This document shows, piece by piece, positions 17,776-25,884 of a DNA stretch of 64,000 nucleotides. The translations under genes were made by a program, and so were the position numbers. Below the pieces are notes generated by a model. It searched no databases, was not told the DNA's origin, and saw nothing but the letters and a program-made list of their open reading frames with translations. This DNA comes from Paenibacillus amylolyticus (GTDB taxonomy: Bacteria; Bacillota; Bacilli; Paenibacillales; Paenibacillaceae), in the NCBI RefSeq assembly GCF_001570725.1, contig NZ_BCNV01000001.1:434001-498000 (forward strand), written 5' to 3'. Each line of letters opens with the position of its first letter. The stretch's first letter is position 1.

Positions 17776-17822
17776 GGAAGGTTGTCTGATCTCTATGGAG
17801 TAGAGAAGGACCTTCCTTTTTG
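17776..17822 (+). terminator. Terminator (GGAAGGTT...ACCTTCC)
   Basis: GGAAGGTTGTCT...AGGACCTTCC with an inner CTCTA...TAGAG stem, then TTTTTG. The hairpin at 29662 shares the same outer stem. Confidence 0.8.
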
Positions 17823-17858
17823 TTTATAAAACCTTTGGTGGACAAGGGGGAGAACGGT

Positions 17859-18137
17859 ATGAATCCTGAAGATCATATTCAACACTTGTTACAGGCGATT
17901 ATTGAACAAACACAATCCATCATCAACGATACTGGTAAACAATCCTTCGGCTCTTTGGCGTATTTCTTGGAGCACATGATAGCCTACCGGGATGAACAGC
18001 AATACATGTCTAACGAGTGGCATATCTGCACACCGCGCTGGCTAGGGGAGTATGGAAATACGCCGGAGGAAGAAGATCTTCTTTCAGACATCTACCGATT
18101 GCAAGCGTACATTGCAGAAAAGTTCAAGGGCGGATAA
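17859..18137 (+). CDS. Small hypothetical helical protein (92 aa)
   Basis: Starts at ATG 17859 after GGGGGAGAACGG. Composition is helical (HIQHLLQAIIEQTQSIINDT) with a tryptophan-containing middle (EWHICTPRWLGEYG). Probably soluble. I do not recognise it. It lies between a terminator and the Fur-regulated operon. Confidence 0.55.
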   Translation: MNPEDHIQHLLQAIIEQTQSIINDTGKQSFGSLAYFLEHMIAYRDEQQYMSNEWHICTPRWLGEYGNTPEEEDLLSDIYRLQAYIAEKFKGG

Positions 18138-18228
18138 GCGGCTCGCGATGTCGCATTAGTCCGGATGAAATGTCGCAAAAGTACATGGTAACACGATACG
18201 GAGATCGTATATACTCTCTTTATATTTC

Positions 18229-18247
18229 GATAATGAAAATCATTATC
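18229..18247 (+). promoter_or_regulatory. Fur box
   Basis: GATAATGAAAATCATTATC differs from the classical 19-bp GATAATGATAATCATTATC at one base. It lies 27 bp upstream of the siderophore-binding lipoprotein gene, so iron-dependent repression by Fur is expected. Confidence 0.92.
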
Positions 18248-18274
18248 ACCAGTATACATAAGGGGGATTTACAA

Positions 18275-19315
18275 ATGAAACAAGGAACAAAGGGGCAAAC
18301 GGCTGGTAACAAAGCCTACACTGCTCACAAATCACGATTACTCATGGGCTTGATGATGGCCCTTATTCTAGTCCTGACGGCTTGCGGTGCCGCAACAGGT
18401 ACAGATAGCGGTAAGCAATCTGCGGCAACGCCAGCGGAGACACCTGCGAATGCGGAAACGCAGACGGACGGAGCTTTTCCTGTAACGATCAAGGGTATGA
18501 AGGGTGACATCACTCTAAACGAAAAACCACAGAGGATTGCAATTCTCGATGTTAAGTTTTTGGATCAGATGTTAGCGATTGGCGAGAAGCCAGCAGGAAG
18601 TGTTATAGCAGGAGGGAATACCGATTTTCCAGAGTACCTGGGTGACCAGCCGAATGGAGTCGAAGTTCTGGGTACACGGGACGAGCCTAACCTGGAAGCG
18701 ATTGTTGCACTCGACCCCGATCTGATTATCATGACGGACTTCCAGGAGAAACAGTATGAGAGTGTAAGCAAAATTGCCCCTACTCTGGTACTCGATTTCT
18801 ACGAAGACTGGCGTGATACGTTAGCTACGGTTGCCCAAATTACAGACAAGCAGGACGAGGCAGAGAAAGTGCGTACAGCGTATGAAGAGAAAATCGCCGG
18901 GCTGAAAGCACAATTGTCAGAGAAACTTGGCGATGAAACAGTGGCGATCATTCGTCCACGAAAAGAAGGAATTCGTGTTCACGGGATTGAGCATCGCATT
19001 GGCGGTATTATGTACAATGACTTGGGGCTAAAAATGCCTGCTCTGGTACAAGAGATTAATGAAGATGGTTCCGTAGAAATCTCGATGGAAAAAGTGCCTG
19101 ACATTGGGGCAGATCGTTATTTTGTCCTGTCGGATGAGCTGTTTGCGGCAGAAGCTGAGGCGATGGTGAACAATCCGGTATGGCAGTCTCTTGATGCTGT
19201 GAAAAATAACCGCACGTATGACGTAAACTCCACACTGTGGATTGCATACTACGGACCGCTTGCGATTAATCTGATTGTAGATCAGGCAGCGGAAGCCCTG
19301 CTCGGATCGAACTAA
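18275..19315 (+). CDS. Iron-siderophore ABC transporter binding lipoprotein
   Basis: 346 residues. An unusually long basic leader precedes a membrane helix and the lipobox VLTAC. The FecB/FhuD clamshell follows: KPQRIAILDVKFLDQMLAIG, LDPDLIIMTDF, VAIIRPRKEGIRVHG, WIAYYGPLAINLIVDQ. It binds a ferric siderophore at the cell surface. No permease or ATPase genes are adjacent, so it must use ones encoded elsewhere. The start is ATG 18275 after AAGGGGG; the longer open frame upstream is not coding. The Fur box is immediately upstream. Confidence 0.93.
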   Translation: MKQGTKGQTAGNKAYTAHKSRLLMGLMMALILVLTACGAATGTDSGKQSAATPAETPANAETQTDGAFPVTIKGMKGDITLNEKPQRIAILDVKFLDQMLAIGEKPAGSVIAGGNTDFPEYLGDQPNGVEVLGTRDEPNLEAIVALDPDLIIMTDFQEKQYESVSKIAPTLVLDFYEDWRDTLATVAQITDKQDEAEKVRTAYEEKIAGLKAQLSEKLGDETVAIIRPRKEGIRVHGIEHRIGGIMYNDLGLKMPALVQEINEDGSVEISMEKVPDIGADRYFVLSDELFAAEAEAMVNNPVWQSLDAVKNNRTYDVNSTLWIAYYGPLAINLIVDQAAEALLGSN

Positions 19316-19316
19316 T

Positions 19317-20093
19317 ATGAACCGATATCTCTCGACAGACTTATGGAAAGAGACGGTAGAGGATCATTCGATTTTGCTTGGTGAGCCGCCTGAACATAGT
19401 GTCCGTACCATTGCTTTGAGTGAGTTGCATGACGAAGAGGCGTGTCGAGAGTATATCAGCTGGTTTCAGAACTATATCGATGCGCCTGACATGAAAATCG
19501 CTGCCTCCATGTTAGCCAAGAGGCTTGGCTATCTATGGACGACTCCGCTCGTGACCGCGATGACGTTTCATCATCAGCATGTAACCTTTCAGCTGGAGAA
19601 CAGCTTTCTCTATCATCCGGCGCTCTCAGATCATGAGGGCGGCACACGATTTCCTTTTCTAGCGGTGAATGGGCTTCAGGCTGAAGAACTGACTGGAGAC
19701 AGGAGCGTATGGCGGGAAAAGGCAGTCCAGAGCATGTTTGCGGTACAGCTTACACCTCTGTTAAAGACACTTGCTGCGATTGCACCTCTTTCGATGAGTA
19801 TTCTCTGGGAGAATATCATGGTACGTATCGGCCGACTATTCGCTCCTGATGAAGCCGAGACAGAGCAGGAAAGTAAGATCATTCAAGAGGACTTTTCCTA
19901 TCTGACGCAGGTGGCATCCGGGAAGGTGTTTGGTGAGAGGAAGAATCCGTTAACCCGCTTCACCGATTGTAAGGACAATGTGCATGTTGCCAAAAGCGAG
20001 CGGATCACCTGTTGTTTCTATTACCAGATGTCAGGCGAATATTGTCTCAAATGTCCGAAAATTGACAATGAGAAAGAATCTCAACTAAAATGA
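19317..20093 (+). CDS. FhuF-like ferric-siderophore reductase
   Basis: 258 residues. The C-terminus ITCCFYYQMSGEYCLKCPKI carries the C-C-x10-C-x2-C cluster that binds the 2Fe-2S centre in FhuF-type reductases. These reduce ferric iron to release it from siderophores inside the cell. It begins one base after the stop of the binding-protein gene, so the two form a Fur-controlled operon. Confidence 0.88.
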   Translation: MNRYLSTDLWKETVEDHSILLGEPPEHSVRTIALSELHDEEACREYISWFQNYIDAPDMKIAASMLAKRLGYLWTTPLVTAMTFHHQHVTFQLENSFLYHPALSDHEGGTRFPFLAVNGLQAEELTGDRSVWREKAVQSMFAVQLTPLLKTLAAIAPLSMSILWENIMVRIGRLFAPDEAETEQESKIIQEDFSYLTQVASGKVFGERKNPLTRFTDCKDNVHVAKSERITCCFYYQMSGEYCLKCPKIDNEKESQLK

Positions 20094-20125
20094 CAACAGC
20101 AAGAATTTTACCTTTGCTATTGTCA
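20091..20125. promoter_or_regulatory. Inverted repeat between reductase and regulator
   Basis: TGACAACAGCAA...TTGCTATTGTCA, 12-bp arms with one mismatch and an 11-base centre. It covers the reductase stop codon and ends just before the ribosome site of the next gene. It could be an attenuator or an operator; the absence of a T run argues against a simple terminator. Confidence 0.45.
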
Positions 20126-20129
20126 GGAG

Positions 20130-21860
20130 ATGAGAGAAATGCCGCTGCAAGAACAGACAAGTCTATGGAGTGATACAACGATCAAGATGCTTGACGGGTA
20201 TAGCGGTACTTTGCAGACAGGCAGCGTTTTACACGAAACGGATTTAACTTCAAATGTGCTGCTGTTGGCATATGGAGGCGAAGGGGAGCTTGCAATGGAT
20301 GGCGAGGGTTGCCACATTGGAGCTTCTTTTGCCTGTCATGTGGTGAAGGGAGCATCCTTTACGCTGACGGCCAGATCAGACGAACTTTATTATATCGTAA
20401 TCATGTACGAGGCTTCTTCCATGGAAGGAGCCTCCCATGCCATGCCCTCGTATCGCAAACATCCGCTGCAAAATTCGTTTATTCAGAACCCTGTGACTCA
20501 GGCAGAATGGATCCAGAATGCGGAAAAAATCGTTGGCAAATGGCGTCGTGGCGAAGGACTGGAACGGTTTCATGCCCATGCGTTGCTCCAGGGGATGATC
20601 TATGAACTGATCATGGAGTACGAACGTGGTCAAGGCGGAGCAGAGTCCGACTTGGTGGATGTAGTCGTGTCATATATATCATCGCATTATCGCCAGAATC
20701 TGGAGCTTAAGGAGCTGGCAGCCCTTGCCGGATGCAGCGTAAGGCAGTTACAGCGACGATTCAAACAAGAGAAGCAGCTTGGACCGATGGAATACGTCAT
20801 CCAGCTACGGATGGAAAATGCATCGCGGATGCTGCATCATACGGATGCGTCCATTGGAGAAATAGCTGACAAGATGGGCTATCGCGATATGTATTATTTC
20901 AGTAGGGCATTTAAGAAATATTATGGCGTCCCTCCGCTGCGTTATCGGCTTGATGCCGCTAAGGAAACAGATGCAAATTATGCTCAATCCTTGCTGCGGA
21001 ATCGCATGGCTTCTTCGTACGAGTCGGACCAAGGTCCAGTGATATGCCATATGCGAGGTGAATATCCTGTCATCCGTTCTCCACAGCGAATTGCCGTACT
21101 TGATGTGCAATATGCAGATCATTTGCTTGCGCTTGGATTGTCTCCAGCAGGAAGTGTGGGATTGGGAAGTGGAACGTTCCATTTCCCGCAATATATCAGG
21201 GCGGGACTTCAGGGTACCGAGATACTCGGAACATATGAGTACCCTAATCTGCTTGCGGTAGAACGATTGTCACCGGATCTGATTATTTGCACCGAGGTAC
21301 ATGATCAGTACTATGAACGGCTCAGCCGGGTCGCTCCAGTTCTTATGTTTAAGCGCAATGAGAGCTGGCAGAACATTCTTGGCCTGTTCGGTGAATTAAC
21401 TGGTAAGCGAGCAGAGGCCAAACGTATACTTGCGGATTATCACCGACGAACTACATTGCTTTCTGAAGAACTTGCTCCAGTACTGGCAGGTAAGAGCGTG
21501 GCACTGATTCGTCCACTGGATTCTCTGGTTCGCGTACATTCTGCCTCTCACCGCACAGGTTCTGTGCTGTACCGTGATCTGGGTCTGCCTGTCCCGTTAT
21601 TTGTAGCAGATACCACCGACACGGCCTATCATATTTCAGTTGAGAGACTACCGGCTGTGCAGGCGAGCCACTACTTTCTGCTTAGCAATGAGATCATGCA
21701 GGAGGGTATATCTGCGACCGAGCAACGTGTCTGGGGGATGCTTGATACGGATGAGCGACAGCAAATACACTCCGTAGATGCCGCGACATGGATTGGTTGT
21801 TATGGACCAAAAGGCATCAATGGCATTGTGGATCAGATCGAGCAGGCGTTGTTGGCTTGA
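20130..21860 (+). CDS. AraC-type regulator fused to siderophore-binding domain
   Basis: 576 residues in three parts. An N-terminal cupin-like sensor (about 1-165) comes first. A pair of AraC helix-turn-helix motifs follows (about 175-275; LELKELAALAGCSVRQLQRR and IGEIADKMGYRDMYYFSRAF). The C-terminal part is a FecB-like binding fold (about 300-576) that parallels the lipoprotein at 18275 (IAVLDVQYADHLLALG, SPAGSVGLGSGTFHFPQY). The architecture matches Bacillus Btr, where the binding domain senses a ferric siderophore and activates its uptake genes. It probably activates the operon at 18275 and senses the same ligand. Confidence 0.92.
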   Translation: MREMPLQEQTSLWSDTTIKMLDGYSGTLQTGSVLHETDLTSNVLLLAYGGEGELAMDGEGCHIGASFACHVVKGASFTLTARSDELYYIVIMYEASSMEGASHAMPSYRKHPLQNSFIQNPVTQAEWIQNAEKIVGKWRRGEGLERFHAHALLQGMIYELIMEYERGQGGAESDLVDVVVSYISSHYRQNLELKELAALAGCSVRQLQRRFKQEKQLGPMEYVIQLRMENASRMLHHTDASIGEIADKMGYRDMYYFSRAFKKYYGVPPLRYRLDAAKETDANYAQSLLRNRMASSYESDQGPVICHMRGEYPVIRSPQRIAVLDVQYADHLLALGLSPAGSVGLGSGTFHFPQYIRAGLQGTEILGTYEYPNLLAVERLSPDLIICTEVHDQYYERLSRVAPVLMFKRNESWQNILGLFGELTGKRAEAKRILADYHRRTTLLSEELAPVLAGKSVALIRPLDSLVRVHSASHRTGSVLYRDLGLPVPLFVADTTDTAYHISVERLPAVQASHYFLLSNEIMQEGISATEQRVWGMLDTDERQQIHSVDAATWIGCYGPKGINGIVDQIEQALLA

Positions 21861-21888
21861 GCAGGTAGCTTTTTCATGAGGGAAAAAC

Positions 21889-21953
21889 AAAAGAAACCGT
21901 TCCGTAGTAAATGGAAGTGAGAGCAACCATTTACCAAAGGAGACGGTTTCTTT
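21889..21953 (+). terminator. Terminator (AAAGAAACCGT stem)
   Basis: AAAGAAACCGT pairs with ACGGTTTCTTT, with an inner AAATGG...CCATTT pair. It shares outer stem sequence with the terminator at 12700. Confidence 0.75.
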
Positions 21954-22008
21954 GTACATGTTACATACTTGAGTGAGGATACATTGGACTAGGTTGGGTG
22001 TTATGAAT

Positions 22009-22030
22009 ACAGGAATGATATATGAAGTAA
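22009..22030 (+). repeat. Isolated right half of an attC-like site
   Basis: TTATGAATACAGGAATGATA followed by TATGAAG closely matches the right arm of the cassette sites (CGTGAATACAGGAACGTTATATGAA). No left arm precedes it. It lies 60 bp upstream of the small retropepsin-associated gene, where a cassette start would sit. Confidence 0.6.
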
Positions 22031-22088
22031 GGGTATATGTTAAAATAATAGAAAGTTGAACCAATACGAATAACAGGAGGTAAAACAC

Positions 22089-22346
22089 ATGAAATGGCAA
22101 GAGGTTAGAGAACTGTTCCCAGACCAATTTGTTCTGGTTTCTATCATTCATTATCATGAGGAAGATAACAAAAAAATTGTAGATGAAGTTGCACCAATTC
22201 GTACCGTATCAGAACAAGATGCGAATAAAGAGTTTTTTCGAGTAGAGCCTGGTAACGTTGTATATCATACTTCGAATCAAGACTTTGTGATTCATCTCCG
22301 TAAAGATCCATTAATGAGAGTGAGACGTAATACGAATGAAAATTAA
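22089..22346 (+). CDS. Small partner of retropepsin (copy 1)
   Basis: 85 residues beginning MKWQEVRELFPDQFVL. It has a central IVDEVAPIRTVSEQDANKEF and ends YHTSNQDFVIHLRK. It is homologous to the protein at 56031-56270 and in the same order relative to a retropepsin-like gene. Its last 11 bp overlap the protease start, giving translational coupling. It could be a substrate, inhibitor or chaperone of the protease; nothing in the sequence settles this. Confidence 0.75.
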   Translation: MKWQEVRELFPDQFVLVSIIHYHEEDNKKIVDEVAPIRTVSEQDANKEFFRVEPGNVVYHTSNQDFVIHLRKDPLMRVRRNTNEN

Positions 22347-22707
22347 CTATGATGGACAGCTAATTACAACGTCACTTACCGTTACATTTAGAGGAAGAAC
22401 ACTGATAATAGACGATGTTATTATAGACACTGGATCTTCACATACGATCATTAGTCCTGATATTTTAGAGGAAATCGGCGTGACTTATGAAACAGGGGAT
22501 TCGATTTTTGAAGCATACGGGATTGGAGGGAGTATTCCTTTCTACACAAAAATCATGGATAGGATTGTAATAGGCACAAACTATATTGAGAATATAGAGA
22601 TCGATGTAGGCATATTGCCTAAAGATCATAAAGGTCTTCTCGGGTTGGATATTCTGAAACAACAAAACTTTATTATTGACTTGAAGTTACTAGAGTTACG
22701 TAAGTGA
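22336..22707 (+). CDS. Retropepsin-like aspartic protease (copy 1)
   Basis: 123 residues, the length of a retroviral protease protomer. The catalytic triplet is in VIIDTGSSHTIIS, the flap region is YGIGGSIPF, and the closing GLLGLDIL is the second hydrophobic-hydrophobic-Gly motif. One active-site Asp per chain means it must work as a dimer. No signal peptide or membrane segment, so it is cytosolic. Paired with the small gene upstream; the same pair occurs at 56031-56648. Confidence 0.85.
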   Translation: MKINYDGQLITTSLTVTFRGRTLIIDDVIIDTGSSHTIISPDILEEIGVTYETGDSIFEAYGIGGSIPFYTKIMDRIVIGTNYIENIEIDVGILPKDHKGLLGLDILKQQNFIIDLKLLELRK

Positions 22708-22753
22708 ATTTTGAAATAACGGCTATGGTGAAATCTACTTAGAAGGAGAAGCA

Positions 22754-23164
22754 ATGAACGAAAAAGCTAAAGGGAAATTAAAAATGCAATTGCTACTCAT
22801 CGTTTTATTTATTTTTTTAATTGGAATTCAAGCAGCTACTAGATACTTAGCATATCATCCTCCTGTTTGGACAACTGTAGGATATATGTTTGGCTGCATT
22901 ATACTTTGTATACTTGGACTTTTAACATACCTTGATCTCAAGAAACAAGAGCAGTTCATAACGATCGGACAAATTGTAGATGTGAAGAAGAATAAAAATA
23001 TCATTATAGTCAAAGGATTGGGACGAGGTGATAGCAAAGTTTTAATCAAAGATAGTCCTATTCTGAATATGATGCAGCCAAATGACCTGATTGAAATCAC
23101 GAGATTAAAATATACAAAAATGATAACGAAAAAAGTGTATAAGGACCAAGAGATACAATGTTGA
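22754..23164 (+). CDS. Two-helix membrane protein, unknown function
   Basis: 136 residues. Membrane helices LLLIVLFIFLIGIQAATRYL and TVGYMFGCIILCILGLLTYL are joined by a short loop. A cytosolic beta-rich tail follows (ITIGQIVDVKKNKNIIIVKG). I do not recognise it. Preceded by AGAAGGAG and possibly co-transcribed with the retropepsin pair. Confidence 0.65.
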   Translation: MNEKAKGKLKMQLLLIVLFIFLIGIQAATRYLAYHPPVWTTVGYMFGCIILCILGLLTYLDLKKQEQFITIGQIVDVKKNKNIIIVKGLGRGDSKVLIKDSPILNMMQPNDLIEITRLKYTKMITKKVYKDQEIQC

Positions 23165-23249
23165 GCAAGTGGTGGAAGAGTTGTAGTACTTTACATAAAA
23201 ATAGAGGATGAATTTTGAGATACGTCTAAGGTAGAAGGAGAGAATGTAA

Positions 23250-23558
23250 ATGAACAACATAAACTCTCATAATTGCAACCTAAATATAAGGTATGACCTG
23301 CCTGATGAGGTATGGAATAAAGTTTCTAAAGTATATGAGAGTATGCCAGGCTGGATTGGTTATAAAAGTGGAATTCCATATTGGTTTGGCACTGAAGGGG
23401 ATGATGTTTTCATTGAAACATCCGATGAGCCAAGTGGATTATCATTTTATGCACAGATGGATAGCGATGTATGGACGTCTTGGATAGAAACATTTAAGTT
23501 GGAAGCGTCAAAAGTGTTGGGTTTTGATGTTCGTGAACCTGAAGATGGATATGTCTGA
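23250..23558 (+). CDS. Small hypothetical protein, immunity-like
   Basis: 102 residues, acidic and aromatic-rich (SMPGWIGYKSGIPYWFG, DSDVWTSWIETFKLEASKVL). The size, charge and location beside an Imm1 gene fit an immunity protein, but the family is not recognised. Ribosome site AGAAGGAGAG; the next gene follows after 18 bp. Confidence 0.6.
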   Translation: MNNINSHNCNLNIRYDLPDEVWNKVSKVYESMPGWIGYKSGIPYWFGTEGDDVFIETSDEPSGLSFYAQMDSDVWTSWIETFKLEASKVLGFDVREPEDGYV

Positions 23559-23576
23559 TGAAAGAAGGAGGATCTG

Positions 23577-24044
23577 ATGATGAGTGAATATGGTACATTA
23601 CATGAGTCAAACGGTCGGTATGTTTTGAGGTTTGAACGATCTTTTCATCAAAATCCAGAAGATGTTTTCCTTGTGATCACGAAGCCTAGTTCCTTCGCCC
23701 AATGGTATCCTTTCGCAACAGGAGAGATGGAACTCAGACTGGGTGGCAAGATTGCCTTTGATGATGGTGAAGGAACGACATATGAGGGGACTATTACTGA
23801 GCTAGAGCAGCCATATGTATTTGGTTTCCGTGAAGTTGATGATCTGGTTAACATTTCATTGAAGGCAGAAGATAAAGGCTGTCGAATGATTTTTACCCAT
23901 ACGTTTAACGATGATTCATGGGCAGTGAATACCGCCGCAGGATGGCATAGGTGTCTGGATGTGTTGGTGCAGATCATCAATGGTACACCTATTCAGTGGC
24001 AAGATAACTCAACTGTAGTGAAGCATTTAAGGTGGAGGATCTAA
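23577..24044 (+). CDS. SRPBCC/AHSA1-type protein
   Basis: 155 residues with the START-like fold of the AHSA1 group: FERSFHQNPEDVFLVITKPS, FAQWYPFATGEMELRLGGKI, YEGTITELEQPYVFGF and a C-terminal helix GWHRCLDVLVQIINGTPIQW. Members bind hydrophobic ligands or modulate Hsp90-type chaperones; the ligand is unknown here. ATG 23577 or 23580; AAGGAGG precedes both. Confidence 0.85.
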   Translation: MMSEYGTLHESNGRYVLRFERSFHQNPEDVFLVITKPSSFAQWYPFATGEMELRLGGKIAFDDGEGTTYEGTITELEQPYVFGFREVDDLVNISLKAEDKGCRMIFTHTFNDDSWAVNTAAGWHRCLDVLVQIINGTPIQWQDNSTVVKHLRWRI

Positions 24045-24080
24045 ACCAATAAAATGATTTAAAAAGGATAAAAGGAAAAA

Positions 24081-24470
24081 ATGATAAACTCTATTAGCAT
24101 TGATGAACGGAATGGGACCACATTTAAGGAAGAGATCGTTATGAACCCTACATGGGCAGACAGTTTATGTTTTTTGAGAAAACTCGATGGAGATAAATTT
24201 ACATTAGTTTTTTTTGAGGTATCAGACACAGGTTCAGCATTAGTTGGAGGCGGACCGGAATATTTTGTAGTGTCTATTACAATGGATGAACATATATATA
24301 CGCTCATGAACGATAAGAAGGGAAATAGTGAGATTTCTCTAGTTATTGGTGGTCAGTTGGGAAATTATTGCGATAACATTTGTATAGAACTAATACCCAT
24401 GCTTGAAGTGCTAAAGTATTTTTATGAAACTGGTAAACTACACGAATCACATCAATGGAAGCAAGAATAA
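24081..24470 (+). CDS. Imm1-like immunity protein
   Basis: 129 residues. The sequence SALVGGGPEYFVVSI, a following tyrosine segment, then SLVIGGQLGNYCDN and LEVLKYFYETGKLHESHQW match the Imm1 pattern (VGGG... GGQ...F...G.L...W). Imm1 proteins neutralise polymorphic deaminase and nuclease toxins. No toxin partner is adjacent, so it may protect against toxins of competitors. The last Trp-rich segment is intact. Confidence 0.75.
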   Translation: MINSISIDERNGTTFKEEIVMNPTWADSLCFLRKLDGDKFTLVFFEVSDTGSALVGGGPEYFVVSITMDEHIYTLMNDKKGNSEISLVIGGQLGNYCDNICIELIPMLEVLKYFYETGKLHESHQWKQE

Positions 24471-24566
24471 TAATTACTGGTCAGTTAGGGTTCTCGGGCT
24501 CGTAAACACCAAAGGTTATGTGCAATTGTATTAAAAGAGTTGGAGGGCAGGATTATAAGCTTGCCC

Positions 24567-24782
24567 ATGACCTTTTTGGTGAATGGTATGATTATTCTGA
24601 TCTTATCTAGTTTAGTTTATTATCCGCTTAGATACACCAAATTTAGAGTTGTTGGGCGAGTTATTCTAGGATTAACAATATGTTTAACTCTTATCGTAAC
24701 AGTATGGTTGTATCCGCAGGATTCATCCAAACATATTTCAAAAACTATAGTAGAAGATATTAAGAGTTTATGGAGTAAATAA
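24567..24782 (+). CDS. Small two-helix membrane protein
   Basis: 71 residues from ATG 24567. Helices TFLVNGMIILILSSLVYYPL and VILGLTICLTLIVTVWLYP are connected by a basic loop (RYTKFR). A TTG at 24540 in the same frame, just before GGAGGGC, is less likely. The function is unknown. Confidence 0.5.
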   Translation: MTFLVNGMIILILSSLVYYPLRYTKFRVVGRVILGLTICLTLIVTVWLYPQDSSKHISKTIVEDIKSLWSK

Positions 24783-24832
24783 CTAATTTGAGATATCTCC
24801 AAGAAAACATATCAAACAAAGAGGTGTATCTT

Positions 24833-25291
24833 TTGGAAAGAAAAAAAGATGAAAACAATGAGATGGCTGTAATTCCAGAGCACCATAGCCCTATTCGACA
24901 TATCCTTAATGAAGCAAATGGACAACCGAACAATCAATTTATAGACAGTTTTAAGAAAGCTCTAGATACTCCAGATGCATATGTAATTATGGAAGGTGAT
25001 GATGGAGGACAAATCTACTTGTCTTGCCCTATGAAATTAGTAAATTGCAGTGAGGAGACATTACATACTCTATTAAAAGATTTAGATACCATTGCATGGG
25101 ACTGTAATGAGGGAGAGGGCCAAGGACTATTTTACGAAAAACTCTTTCCTGGTGATGGGATTAGTGGAGGTATGGGGGGAGGAGATGTTGAGGAAGGACT
25201 ATGGATTCATGAAGAATTCATAGATTTACAATTATATGATGAAATTCATGAAGTCATATTAGGCAATAAAGAAAGAATAACCAAGCAATAA
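24833..25291 (+). CDS. Hypothetical acidic protein, possible immunity
   Basis: 152 residues from TTG 24833, 6 bases after GAGGTG. It contains YVIMEGDDGGQIYLSCPMK, a short YCN-type LDTIAWDCNEGEGQG and a glycine run GDGISGGMGGGD. The glycine-rich loop and acidic surface resemble immunity proteins. I do not recognise the family. Confidence 0.6.
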   Translation: MERKKDENNEMAVIPEHHSPIRHILNEANGQPNNQFIDSFKKALDTPDAYVIMEGDDGGQIYLSCPMKLVNCSEETLHTLLKDLDTIAWDCNEGEGQGLFYEKLFPGDGISGGMGGGDVEEGLWIHEEFIDLQLYDEIHEVILGNKERITKQ

Positions 25292-25399
25292 AATGAATGA
25301 ATCATAAGGCCCATCAACATCGGATAATGAAGTGTTCATGTGGATGGGCAAACTGTTGAAGTACTGCATACAGAGAAAAAGGAATATGTGAGGTGAGCT

Positions 25400-25780
25400 A
25401 TGGGCGTAAGAAAAAAATATAAACGTAAAATCGTTCGATCCAAACGATTATTTTATTGGTATGTTGAACCGGATATTGACGATGAAGGAATAATCAAATT
25501 ACATATCGTTTCTGAGGATAAGAAGTTAATCGTCACTTATGAAGTGGGACAAAACAGTATTAAGATCAAGCCCCCATTTATAGTCATCATCGGAGAAGAA
25601 TTCGAAGGTTGGACAACAGAATATGTAGGATACAGAAGAGTACTAACACCGCAATGGAGGGATGAGATCATCACGCCAAAGTTGATAGGAGAAATTATTG
25701 ATTGGTGTCTCTTGAAAGATAAAGAAATAAACATTGTTAATTGGAAAGGTGAAATTCTCCGACCTCTCTCCTGTATGTAG
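25400..25780 (+). CDS. Hypothetical protein, basic N-terminus (126 aa)
   Basis: The N-terminus is very basic (MGVRKKYKRKIVRSKRLFYW), followed by beta strands (LIVTYEVGQNSIKIKPPFIV) and WRDEIITPKLIGEIIDWCL. It may be a nucleic-acid-associated or immunity protein; the family is unknown. Ribosome site GTGAGGTGAGC. Confidence 0.6.
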   Translation: MGVRKKYKRKIVRSKRLFYWYVEPDIDDEGIIKLHIVSEDKKLIVTYEVGQNSIKIKPPFIVIIGEEFEGWTTEYVGYRRVLTPQWRDEIITPKLIGEIIDWCLLKDKEINIVNWKGEILRPLSCM

Positions 25781-25884
25781 TGTAATTGCATTTGAAAATA
25801 ATTTAGAGTCATGTGGACTCTTTTGAAAACGCATACTCGAAAACAAGAGATGTAATTAACATTTAATATAAAAGGAGAGAAGCT

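Noticed and set aside
18017-18274. N-terminal extension of the siderophore-binding protein
   Set aside because: The frame is open but crosses the Fur box and promoter region; the lipoprotein signal and ribosome site fit the start at 18275.
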